64,000 nt of DNA, from assembly GCF_021390575.1 (NCBI RefSeq), contig NZ_JAJEJQ010000001.1, forward strand, positions 1,092,501-1,156,500, given 5' to 3'. This stretch comes from Paraburkholderia adhaesiva. GTDB lineage: Bacteria > Pseudomonadota > Gammaproteobacteria > Burkholderiales > Burkholderiaceae. The notes beneath the pieces are model-generated. The model had not been told where the DNA came from, did not search any database, and saw only the letters and a list, made by a program, of their open reading frames with translations. Below, one piece after another: positions 25,097 to 34,695 of this stretch (its first letter is position 1; each line of letters begins with the position of its first letter). Both the position numbers and the translations under genes were made by a program.

Positions 25097-25144
25097 CTTC
25101 TAAGCCGAGGGTCGGGGGTTCGAGCCCCTCCTGTCGCGCCAATG
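25097..25144 (+). repeat. attR: copy of the tRNA-Arg 3' end
   Basis: Identical to 7543-7590 over 48 bp. It contains the T arm and CCA end of tRNA-Arg but not the 5' half, so it is not a tRNA gene. Confidence 0.9.
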
Positions 25145-25157
25145 TTTGCAAGCACTT

Positions 25158-25184
25158 AGCCCGATCAATGTGATCGGGCTTTTT
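25158..25184 (+). terminator. original tRNA-Arg terminator, displaced by integration
   Basis: agcccgatc, 5-nt loop, gatcgggct, then TTTT. It lies 14 nt after attR, where the terminator of the tRNA would have been before the element entered. Confidence 0.8.
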
Positions 25185-25475
25185 GCTTTTCTAAGTTTAT
25201 GTTGGCACTGTGTAGGCAAAATCCCAAGTCCCCATCGCTCACATCACTGGCAGAGCCAATCTGTCTGCCGTCCGTGTGGGCGATCCATCCGCGCCATGTG
25301 TCTCTTTTCGCGCCGCTTAAAAATGGGCCGAACGATATCGCACCACGACATCTCATTGTCGCTGACAGCGCGATGGTCCTGCGTGATCGACCCCTAATTG
25401 GTTTTAGGCATTTCGACTTTCGGACCGGAAGGATGATTCGAAGAGGAGGGTTCCCCATGGCAACTCCAATCCCAT
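25185..25475. other. 3' tail of the IS-interrupted membrane protein gene plus unassigned DNA
   Basis: The bases 25394-25475, read leftward, continue the reading frame of the membrane protein gene across the excised IS (25 codons, ending at TAG 25394). The remaining part (25185-25393) shows no supported gene. Confidence 0.6.
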
Positions 25476-25478
25476 TTA

Positions 25479-26342
25479 GAGTCGCTAACACAAGTCATCA
25501 ACGAAGCGTGAGCAGATAACGGCAGCCGCCAGGGAAAGCAACGCGACATGAATGTCGAGACGCCGTTCGAAACGAATGCGCAGTTTGCCGAAACCGGCAA
25601 ACCAGGCATGCGTGCGCTCGACCACCCAGCGATGCCGTCCGAGCCGCTCGCGGCTTTCCACACCGCGACGGGCGATACGTGCCGTGATGCCGCGCCGCTT
25701 CAGGTAACGCCGACAGCGTGCAAAGTCATAGCCCTTGTCCGCATGCAACTTGTCCGGGCGTTTGCGAGGCTGGCCATTCAGTCCCGGCACAGCCGGAATG
25801 GCATTGAGCGTGGGCTCGAAGGCCATCGAGTCGTGGCGGTTGGCACCCGTGACCGTGATGGCCAGAGGAATGCCGCGCGCGTCTACGACGATGTGCCGCT
25901 TCGACCCGAGTTTGCCCCGGTCCGTCGGGTTGGGGCCGGTTTCCTGGCCCCCCGGGGGCTGGAAACGCTGGCGGCATCAAGGCTCGCTCGCTCCCAATCA
26001 ATCTGGTCATGCTCACGCAAGCGGCGAAGCATTGCCAGATGCAGTTGCTCCCACACGCCTTCGGCCTGCCAGTCCCGTAGCCGTCGCCAGCAGGTCATGC
26101 CGCTGCCGAAACCCAGTTCCTTGGGCAGGTATTCCCACGGAATGCCTGTTTGCAGGACATACAGGATGCCATTCAATGCTGCGCGGTCATCCACCGTTCG
26201 GCGTCGGCCACCTTTGGGCGATGGCGTAAATTCCGGAATCAGCGGCTCCAACGCCGCCCATAACTCGTTACTGATTTTGCGTCTGGACATGCCGCCAGGA
26301 TATGGCTTTCATGGCCTCATGTCCAGGTTGTGTTAGCCACTC
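25479..26342 (-). mobile_element. IS5-family element (IS427 group)
   Basis: 864 bp with terminal repeats GAGTCGCTAACACAA and GAGTGGCTAACACAA (one mismatch) and a 3-bp target duplication TTA (25476-25478 and 26343-26345). The transposase is in two frames joined at a G run. It interrupts the 3' end of the adjacent gene. Confidence 0.9.
25485..26290 (-). CDS. IS5/IS427-type transposase (two frames, -1 shift)
   Basis: The N-terminal frame starts at ATG 26290 (MSRRKISNELWAALEPLIPE) with the DUF4096-type domain (LNGILYVLQTGIPWEYLPKE). The frame changes at the CCCCCGGGGGG run near 25945, after which the other frame reads GQETGPNPTDRGKLGSKRH and on through HADKGYDFARCRRYLKRRG to WVVERTHAWF near the C-terminus. 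IS427-group elements often make the full transposase by -1 slippage, so this need not be a mutation. DDE residues are inferred from the family. Confidence 0.85.
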
Positions 26343-27157
26343 TTAGTCACGTAGCAAACAAGCCCCGCATATGGAGCATATTTCTGATGTGTATCGATAC
26401 GGTGTATTTCTGACCACGGGACAAAAGATACTTGATTGTCACCACCCTTAATGAGCACCCCCTTTTCAAGATATCTGAGTACGGTTACTCCATCTTCGCG
26501 TGCTTTGCCTTCGTATACAAGTGACTCCGTCGCAGGCATCAAAGACAATTTCACCGCCGAAACCCTTCCGATATCCCATAAGGTGAAAAGGAGAGGGGGA
26601 GTGAGTGCCAAAATTCTAAGTAAGAGTCTTATTTTGCTATTTTCTTCGTCTTTATCAGAATATAAAAATTGACCATAAAACAAAATCCAATATATTCCGA
26701 AGATTGGAAATATAAGCCCGCGAGATGGAAGCAATAACCATAATGCCGGAAGGCCAATCAGGGCCGGCCACGTAAGCCAAGATTTCAGTCTTATCGGTTT
26801 TGATGGGCCAGGCTTATCGTCTTTATTGTTCTCCTTGTTATTTCGTTCGCTTCGATCAATAAACGCTATCTCGCGTTTTTCACGCCTCACATCTGATAAT
26901 CGCATCAAAATAGCAGTGCCAATGGCAAATGTCGCCGCCTCCGGGATCCAATCTAAGGCGCGCCTTACGTGATCTGCCATCGTCGAAGGTAGATCTGCAA
27001 ACGAAAGATTGAGAGCAAACAGAAATCCCCAGTCGTACATAACTGATGCAGCTAACGCTAGCGCACCAATTATGACGAAACTCTTAGTTGCCACTTCCAG
27101 AACGAACGCCACAATTGTTTTCGAATCATGTTCGATTGCATCCTGATCAATTTTCAC
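26333..27157 (-). pseudogene. AT-rich multi-pass membrane protein, 3' end removed by IS
   Basis: The present product is about 274 aa from GTG 27157 (GGGAGG upstream), with two residues contributed by the IS end. Four to five hydrophobic segments are seen (KSFVIIGALALAASVMYDWG, WPALIGLPALWLLLPSRGLI, FGIYWILFYGQFL, LLLRILALTPPLLFTLW), separated by a charged linker (RNNKENNKDDKPGPSK). The C-terminal 90 residues are soluble. Removing the IS and one TTA restores 25 more codons (beginning WDWSCHGEPSSSNH). Loss of 25 residues may or may not abolish function. Family unknown. The low GC suggests acquired DNA. Confidence 0.6.
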
Positions 27158-27602
27158 CGTGCCTCCCACTCAATGAGATCGAAGTATTGCCTATTTTATT
27201 TAAGACATCCCATCTTAAATTGGCGCGGTGCATATATGGCACGCTAAGTGTCAAGGTTTGTATGACGAGGTTCGTCCGGCACTGATTGTTCTGACAGAAA
27301 TTTGGCGAATGAGTGTACGATGTGTGGGATTGTCGCGTTTATTCGGGTGCTTGAGGTGGTTTCCGCTTAGCGAGAATAAAATATTCAGAAAATGGGCGTG
27401 ATACGCGGCGAAGATTTCGTAACGTCTACGCCAAATCGCGTCTTAAGGGTTATGCGCAAGTAACGAGGAACCTCAAAATTGATAATAAGATCGACTTTGG
27501 AAGGCTGATAAATGGTGTTAAAAAATTTTGATGACGAGCTAAGAGCTCGGAATAAAATTCACCATCACGACAGCACCGACGATAGATGGCTGACCGTATC
27601 GG
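27158..27602. other. AT-rich intergenic region
   Basis: 430 bp between the membrane protein and chrA with no supported gene. A 16-codon open frame from 27320 starts MCGIVAF, like class II amidotransferases, but stops at once and is probably chance. Composition suggests the edge of acquired DNA. Confidence 0.4.
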
Positions 27603-28838
27603 CTACCGAAGAACACTCTCCGCGATCCCCGTCACCACACAGAAAACGACGACCCAAAGCGGCGCCACCCTCCATCGCGTCAACAAGAGGAACCCAACGC
27701 ACGCAATGGCGAAATCCGCTTGCGATCGGACTGCGCTTGTCCAGACCGGCGAATAAAGCGCGGCGGCCAGCAGACCCACGACCGCAGCATTCACGCCGGC
27801 AAGCGCCGCCGACATTGCAGGCCGCTCTCGCAGAGCCTGCCACCATGGCAGCGCAGCAACGACGAGCAACAAGCCCGGCAGAAAGATCCCAACGGTAGCC
27901 AGCAGTGCACCACCCCAGTGATTGGGTGGCTCAGCCATCATCCACCCGAGAAAGGCCGCGAACGTGAAGAGCGGCCCAGGCACGGCCTGCGCCGCTCCGT
28001 AGCCGGCAAGAAAGTCACCTGGTGCGATCCAGCCCGTAGCAACGGTCTCGTGCTGCAGCAAGGGCAGCACGACATGCCCACCGCCGAAGACGAGCGCTCC
28101 GGACCGGTAGAACGCCTCGAACACGCGCACGCCCTGCGCGACGACGCCTTCACCGAACACGGGAAGTCCAAAAAGCAGCGCGCAAAAGACAATCAACGCG
28201 GCAATGCCTGCTGTCCGGGACACGTGGAATTCGTCGATACGCGAACGCACGACACGTGGCGCTTCGGTGGTATTCGTTCGGCAAAGCGCGAGACCGAGCA
28301 ATGCACCCGAGCCGATCACGACGAGTTGCGCGTATGCGGTCGTCAGAAGGGTCAGCCACGCGACCGAGACGAGCGCGATCGCTGCACGGCGACGGTCTGG
28401 ACACAGGCGCCGCGCCATGTCCCATACGGCCTGTGCAACGACGGCAACCGCGACGAGTTTCAGGCCATGAATGGTCCCTTCGCCAATCGGTCCGCCCAGA
28501 TCTGGCGCGATGACTGCAAAGGCCAGCATGACGAGCACCGATGGCAGCGTGAAGCCACACCAGGCCGCCAGTCCGCCGGCCCACCCGGCCCTGAGCACCC
28601 CGATCGAAAAGCCTGTCTGACTGCTGGCCGGCCCTGGCAGGAACTGGCAGAGCGCGACGAGATCGGTGAAAGCTTGGTCGTCGAGCCAGCGGCGGCGCTC
28701 GACAAACTCGCGACGAAAGTATCCGATGTGGGCAATCGGGCCGCCAAAGCTGGTCATCCCAAGCCTGAGGAACGCGGCGAGCACCTCGAAAACGCGGCCG
28801 GCGCGAGACGGGCGCAGCGGCGACATTTCAGTATCCAT
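27603..28838 (-). CDS. chrA: chromate transporter ChrA
   Basis: 411 aa from ATG 28838; an upstream TTG would add 15 residues. Two homologous halves of the CHR family are visible. The first has FLRLGMTSFGGPIAHIGYF and CQFLPGPASSQT; the second has RSGALVFGGGHVVLPLL and GAAQAVPGPLFTFAAFLGW. Long-chain ChrA proteins export chromate from the cytoplasm. No chrB or other resistance genes adjoin. The start has no clear Shine-Dalgarno. Confidence 0.93.
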   Translation of the reverse strand: MDTEMSPLRPSRAGRVFEVLAAFLRLGMTSFGGPIAHIGYFRREFVERRRWLDDQAFTDLVALCQFLPGPASSQTGFSIGVLRAGWAGGLAAWCGFTLPSVLVMLAFAVIAPDLGGPIGEGTIHGLKLVAVAVVAQAVWDMARRLCPDRRRAAIALVSVAWLTLLTTAYAQLVVIGSGALLGLALCRTNTTEAPRVVRSRIDEFHVSRTAGIAALIVFCALLFGLPVFGEGVVAQGVRVFEAFYRSGALVFGGGHVVLPLLQHETVATGWIAPGDFLAGYGAAQAVPGPLFTFAAFLGWMMAEPPNHWGGALLATVGIFLPGLLLVVAALPWWQALRERPAMSAALAGVNAAVVGLLAAALYSPVWTSAVRSQADFAIACVGFLLLTRWRVAPLWVVVFCVVTGIAESVLR

Positions 28839-29138
28839 ACGTTGACGGGCTGGTTTCAGAGACCTCAATCCTAACGTCGGCAAGTGACGAGCAACTACTT
28901 TCCGATTGTATGGCGGTCGAACGTCGATGAGCCGTGCCGTTCGTGGGAGGCTGGCGCGTGGGATTCCACACGTTTTCGCGAATGCCGATGACAGGCGTTC
29001 GCGCCGCGCAAGCCGTAGCGCACCGGCGTCGGCTTTGCCGTGTGATTACGCTGCGCTTCCGCTTGTTGCGTCAGCGCGCTGAGTGCGTCCGCCGGCAAAA
29101 CAACTGGACTGCCCGTGGCCCGTTGCGGGCCTAAGTCG
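28839..29138. other. intergenic region, no supported gene
   Basis: 300 bp upstream of chrA. A leftward frame (28895-29302) is open but of mixed composition and overlaps a better gene. No clear promoter boxes or hairpins. Confidence 0.4.
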
Positions 29139-29375
29139 TCACGCGTAGACGACCACGCTAAATGCGATGGCGAAAGCGACAAGCGAGACGGCGATGTACC
29201 TTGCGCCGTCGCGCGACAACACGGCGGGCACGCGCGGTATGGCAGCGTGCGGGATATTCTGGCAGGGCGCAACGGCGTATCGGGCGCTCGCGAAGCGCAC
29301 AACGATCGCCATCAGGCCGGCACCGATAAGCGCGAGCATGAAGGCGAAGAATCGTAGCGCAGAGGAGTAGTCCAT
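29139..29375 (-). CDS. small membrane protein, 78 aa
   Basis: ATG 29375 (MDYSSALRFFAFMLALIGAG). Two hydrophobic helices at about residues 7-27 and 58-77 are joined by a polar loop with a single Cys. The upstream open frame to 29621 has no better start. Unknown family; it is divergent from the secreted protein gene at 29579. Confidence 0.55.
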   Translation of the reverse strand: MDYSSALRFFAFMLALIGAGLMAIVVRFASARYAVAPCQNIPHAAIPRVPAVLSRDGARYIAVSLVAFAIAFSVVVYA

Positions 29376-29578
29376 GACGGAAACGCCCTTCGTCGGCGTA
29401 AGAGTAGAGCCTGTAGAGCGTAAGTGCCGACGGAGAGTGGCGCCATCGGATAGGTCTGAAAACGAAGTTGGTGCTCGTGTTCCGGCAGGGCATTCACCGG
29501 CAGGTAGTGAAAATAGGGCCCGTGATATCCTTTTTAAGATTCGATTGAGTTGCGATTGCCCATCAAGGAGAACACTCG

Positions 29579-29968
29579 ATGCCGACGTACACACGAATCC
29601 TTTGCGGTGTAAGCGTGGCACTGCTGCTCGCCACTGGCGCGAGTGTCGCCAGCGCCGCCAACCTCGGCTTTCTGAACAACACGCCGGCCTCCGCTATGAA
29701 TCAGGTGGACTACGACTCGCTCAGGAAGGCTGTGCGCGCGGCTGTCGACGAGAAGCCGGACGGTGAGAGCACGACATGGACGAACGAAGGGTTGCGCAAT
29801 AGCGTGCGGATCGACGCGACTATCACGGTGACGAACACCGATAAGGACGGCGACAAAACGTGTCGATCAACGGAGGTCGTGATCAACGCGAGGGGGCAGT
29901 CCATGACACTGCGTCCGCGTTTCTGCCGCGAGGGGACGGGCACGTGGGTCTATCAGAAGACGCATTGA
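29579..29968 (+). CDS. secreted protein, RT0821/Lpp0805-like
   Basis: 129 aa with AAGGAGAA upstream of the ATG (29579). A clear signal peptide (LCGVSVALLLATGASVASAA, cleavage after about residue 27) is followed by a small beta-rich domain: TWTNEGLRNSVRIDATITVT, then KTCRSTEVVINARGQ, with two Cys that may pair. The C-terminal part resembles the RT0821/Lpp0805 surface-protein family as I recall it. Periplasmic or surface location expected. Confidence 0.65.
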   Translation: MPTYTRILCGVSVALLLATGASVASAANLGFLNNTPASAMNQVDYDSLRKAVRAAVDEKPDGESTTWTNEGLRNSVRIDATITVTNTDKDGDKTCRSTEVVINARGQSMTLRPRFCREGTGTWVYQKTH

Positions 29969-29970
29969 GT

Positions 29971-30423
29971 GTGGTGACGGGGAAGATCGTTTCGTGCGGT
30001 ACCGTGTTGCTCGATCCCGCGGGTCGCGTGTTGCTCGCGCACGCGACGGGCACGAATCACTGGGACATTCCTAAAGGCCAGGGCGAGCCCAGTGAAACCG
30101 AGGCTCAAAGCGCGCTGCGGGAGATGGTCGAGGAGACCGGCATCGCGCTCGATCCGTCGCGGCTCACGGATCTGGGGCGTTATGTCTATCGACGCGACAA
30201 GGATCTGCACCTGTTCGTCGCGCGCGCCTTGCCGGATGAACTAGATCTTTCGCGTTGCGTTTGCACGTCGATGTTCCCGAGTCGCGAGAACGGCGTGATG
30301 ATCCCCGAGATGGACGCCTGGCGCTGGATCGCGCCGGCCGAGGTCGCGCAGTACGCAAGCCGCAGTCTCACGCGGCTCTTCGAGACGACGCTCTCGCTCG
30401 TGCAACTGCACCGCATGTTGTGA
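29971..30423 (+). CDS. NUDIX hydrolase
   Basis: 150 aa from GTG 29971, just after the stop of the secreted protein gene; an in-frame extension upstream overlaps that gene and is not supported. The Nudix box is complete: GQGEPSETEAQSALREMVEE followed by TGI (pattern GX5EX7REUXEEXGU). The family cleaves nucleoside-diphosphate-linked substrates; substrate unknown. A bidirectional terminator follows. Confidence 0.88.
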   Translation: MVTGKIVSCGTVLLDPAGRVLLAHATGTNHWDIPKGQGEPSETEAQSALREMVEETGIALDPSRLTDLGRYVYRRDKDLHLFVARALPDELDLSRCVCTSMFPSRENGVMIPEMDAWRWIAPAEVAQYASRSLTRLFETTLSLVQLHRML

Positions 30424-30462
30424 GCGTGGCGTGGCGCATGCGTGCGTCGACGAACGGAAAAT

Positions 30463-30502
30463 AAAAAAGCCGCTGCGCAATTCGCGCAGCGGCTTTTTTT
30501 TT
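30463..30502. terminator. bidirectional terminator between NUDIX gene and glnS
   Basis: aaaaaagccgctgcgc, aatt loop, gcgcagcggcttttttt: a near-perfect stem with A and T tracts on either side, serving two convergent genes. Confidence 0.9.
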
Positions 30503-30534
30503 GCCCGATGTGCCGGGTATCGTGGATCGCGAGC

Positions 30535-32253
<1,719 letters not shown>

Positions 32254-32432
32254 GCGAAAAGAGGAAGATCGTTCGAGGGCGCGATTTCGAAGGATTCCGC
32301 ACGCCCGGGTAGTGGTTTTCCATTCTACCTGACGCAAACGGCCGAGGCAGCCCTTGCGGATGGCGCGGATGCGACAGTGGCGCACGGGAGCCTGAACAAC
32401 GTCGTCAACAAGGAAACGACAGGGGAACAGCG

Positions 32433-32993
32433 ATGAAGGAACAACAAAAGGTCCTGGTGTTGCCGGGCTACATGAACTCCGGCCCGGGGCATTGGCAGAC
32501 GCGCTGGGAAGACGCCCACACGGGCTTTTCACGCGTGCAGATGCCCGACTGGGACCATCCTGAATGCGACGCCTGGTGTCGCGCGCTCGAATCGGCCGTG
32601 GGCGAGGCGACTGATTCGGGCGGCCGCGTGCTGCTGGCGGCGCATAGCCTCGGGTGCCTGACCATCGCCCACTGGGCCGCGCGGCGCGCCAGCCCAGCGC
32701 GGCTCGCGCGGGTGGCGGGGGCGCTGTTGGTCGCGGTGCCGGATCCGCATGGTCCCGACTTTCCCGCCGATGCCCACGGCTTCGATCCGGTTCCGTTCGT
32801 GCCGCTGCCGTTCGCGAGCATCATCGTCGCGAGCAGCGACGACCCCTATGGTGGCGTGCCTTTCGCCGAACGCGCCGCCAGGGCGTGGGGCAGCCGGTGC
32901 ATCGGCATTGGCGCACGCGGGCACATCAACGCGGAAAGCGGCCTAGGTGACTGGCCGCAGGGTCTCGAATGGCTCGAGTCGATGGCGCAGTGA
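32433..32993 (+). CDS. RBBP9/YdeN-type alpha/beta hydrolase
   Basis: 186 aa. Catalytic residues are readable: nucleophile Ser in AAHSLGC, Asp in SSDDPYG and His in [10 protein letters not shown]. The N-terminal [19 protein letters not shown] is characteristic of this family of serine hydrolases. Substrate unknown. An AGGGGAA element precedes the ATG. Confidence 0.9.
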   Translation: MKEQQKVLVLPGYMNSGPGHWQTRWEDAHTGFSRVQMPDWDHPECDAWCRALESAVGEATDSGGRVLLAAHSLGCLTIAHWAARRASPARLARVAGALLVAVPDPHGPDFPADAHGFDPVPFVPLPFASIIVASSDDPYGGVPFAERAARAWGSRCIGIGARGHINAESGLGDWPQGLEWLESMAQ

Positions 32994-33024
32994 AGCGGGG
33001 GCGGCGTGCCGCCCTCGCGTGCGC

Positions 33025-34245
33025 TCAGAGCACGCCCTTGTCGCGAAGGGCCGCGACCTGGCCCGCGTCGTAGCCGAGCACCTCGCGCAGGACCGCGTCG
33101 GTATGTTCGCCGAGCGTCGGGGGATGGCGTTCTACGCGCGGCGGCGTCTCGCTCATGTTGATCGGGTTGCGCACGAGCCGCGCCGTCCCGCCCGAGGGAT
33201 GCGGCACGTCCACCTGCATCCCGCGCGCGATCACCTGTTCGTTCGCGAACACTTCAGATAGATCGTTGATCGGCCCGCACGGCACGCCCGCTGCTTCGAG
33301 CGCGGCGATCCACTCGGCCTTCGTGCGCGAGCGGACCATGTCGGCGACGATCGGTACGAGCGTGTCGCGGTTGCGCACGCGCTCGGGATTCGTCGCGAAA
33401 CGCTCGTCGTCGGCGAGTCCGGGCTGGCCGCCGATTTCGACGAACTTGCGGAACTGCCCGTCGTTGCCCACGGCGAGGATGATCCAGCTATCGCTCGTCT
33501 GGAACGCCTGGTAGGGCACGATGTTCTGATGCGCGTTGCCCCAGCGCACGGGCGCCTTGCCGCTCGCGAGGTAGTTCGAGTTCATGTTCGCGAGCATCGC
33601 CACCTGCACGTCGAGCAGCGCCATGTCGATGTACTGGCCGATGCCCGTGCGGTCGCGGTGCGCGAGCGCCGTGAGCACGGCGATGGTCGCGTACATGCCC
33701 GTCATGAGATCAGCGATCGCGACGCCCGCCTTTTGCGGACCGCCGCCCGGCAGGTTGTCGCGTTCGCCCGTGATGCTCATGAAGCCGCCCATGCCCTGGA
33801 CGATGAAGTCGTAGCCCGCGCGCGACGCATAGGGACCGGTCTGGCCGAAACCCGTTACCGAGCAGTAGACGATGTCGGGCTTCACTTCGCGCAGCGATTC
33901 GTAGTCGAGGCCGTACTTCTTTAACTGCCCGGCCTTGTAGTTCTCCATGACGACGTCGCTTTGCGCGGCGAGTTCGCGCACGATGCGCTGGCCCTCGGGC
34001 GTCGAGATGTCGACGGTCACCGAACGCTTGTTGCGGTTCGCGGCGAGGTAGTAGGCCGCTTCGGCGGTGTCCTGGCCATCGGGCGTCTTCAGGTACGGGG
34101 GACCCCAGTGGCGCGTATCGTCGCCGGCGCCGGGGCGCTCGACCTTGATCACGTCGGCGCCGAAGTCGGCGAGGGTCTGCGCGCACCACGGCCCCGCGAG
34201 CACGCGGGTCAGGTCGAGTACGCGGATATGGCTGAGAGCGCCCAT
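33025..34245 (-). CDS. CaiB/BaiF-type (class III) CoA-transferase
   Basis: 406 aa, full length. Family motifs: VLDLTRVLAGPWCAQTLADF at the start, NRNKRSVTVDI, and the catalytic Asp in AIADLMTGMYA. The enzyme moves CoA between carboxylic acids. The genomic neighbourhood (solitary, divergent from alaS) does not reveal the substrate; formyl- or succinyl-CoA-dependent activities are known in the family. Confidence 0.92.
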   Translation of the reverse strand: MGALSHIRVLDLTRVLAGPWCAQTLADFGADVIKVERPGAGDDTRHWGPPYLKTPDGQDTAEAAYYLAANRNKRSVTVDISTPEGQRIVRELAAQSDVVMENYKAGQLKKYGLDYESLREVKPDIVYCSVTGFGQTGPYASRAGYDFIVQGMGGFMSITGERDNLPGGGPQKAGVAIADLMTGMYATIAVLTALAHRDRTGIGQYIDMALLDVQVAMLANMNSNYLASGKAPVRWGNAHQNIVPYQAFQTSDSWIILAVGNDGQFRKFVEIGGQPGLADDERFATNPERVRNRDTLVPIVADMVRSRTKAEWIAALEAAGVPCGPINDLSEVFANEQVIARGMQVDVPHPSGGTARLVRNPINMSETPPRVERHPPTLGEHTDAVLREVLGYDAGQVAALRDKGVL

Positions 34246-34695
34246 AAGGTGTCATCCAATGTTGTTGTGCGGCTGGCCGGGCGCACAGCAAAACCTGGCG
34301 CGCGGCCGATCTCGGCATCTTACGCGATCCCGCGTTGGCAGGGTAATTTTCGGTACGATGTTTCGCTTAGCGGAACGTTGGCGCCGCGATTGCGCACTTT
34401 CTCGCCGCGCGGACCGGTGCGAAACGACATGCGATGTCGCGCAATCGCACGTCGGCTGGGCCGCGGCGCCGCGCGGCTGGCTCCATCCCGTATAATCGAT
34501 CGATTCCGCAGCGACTGATGCGGGCGTGAACCGTTCGTTTAGCGCCCGGATAGCCGCTGATCGGACCGGAACGAACCCCGGACAGGCTACGCAAGAACCC
34601 AACCAGAACTGTCCCGCCGTCTCGCCGGCGCCTTAGTGCGCGGCCTGCCGGCCCCGGGGTCAGGACATACGCACAGGACGCATCCAAAGCACGCC
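34246..34695. other. divergent promoter region between CoA-transferase and alaS
   Basis: 450 bp without a gene. A perfect TATAAT at 34491-34496, about 200 nt before alaS, is a likely -10; its -35 is weak. Confidence 0.45.

Larger units (their letters stand above)
7543..25144. mobile_element. integrated element (P4-like satellite or related island), 17.6 kb
   Basis: Bounded by 48-bp direct repeats in tRNA-Arg. A tyrosine integrase is near the right end and shared arm-type repeats lie just inside both ends. The cargo includes an ATPase/TOPRIM gene pair, a primase-helicase with internal iterons, AlpA-like and PC4-like proteins and a C4-like RNA. No packaging, capsid, tail, relaxase or type IV secretion genes are seen. 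The combination of integrase, AlpA-like protein, TOPRIM primase-helicase and C4/CI-type RNA is that of P4-family satellites; capsid-redirecting genes are not recognisable. Two IS elements have invaded it, so it may be defective. Confidence 0.85.

Noticed and set aside
25097..25144. Possible second tRNA-Arg gene
   Set aside because: Only the 3' 48 nt are present; the acceptor 5' strand and D arm are missing, so it is the attR copy.
25165..25491. Leftward 108-codon frame between attR and the IS5 element
   Set aside because: Its only start lies in the IS terminal repeat, and it overlaps the reconstructed tail of the interrupted gene in another frame.
27320..27370. Short frame starting MCGIVAF, like class II glutamine amidotransferases
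   Set aside because: Stops after 16 codons with no further similarity; most likely chance.
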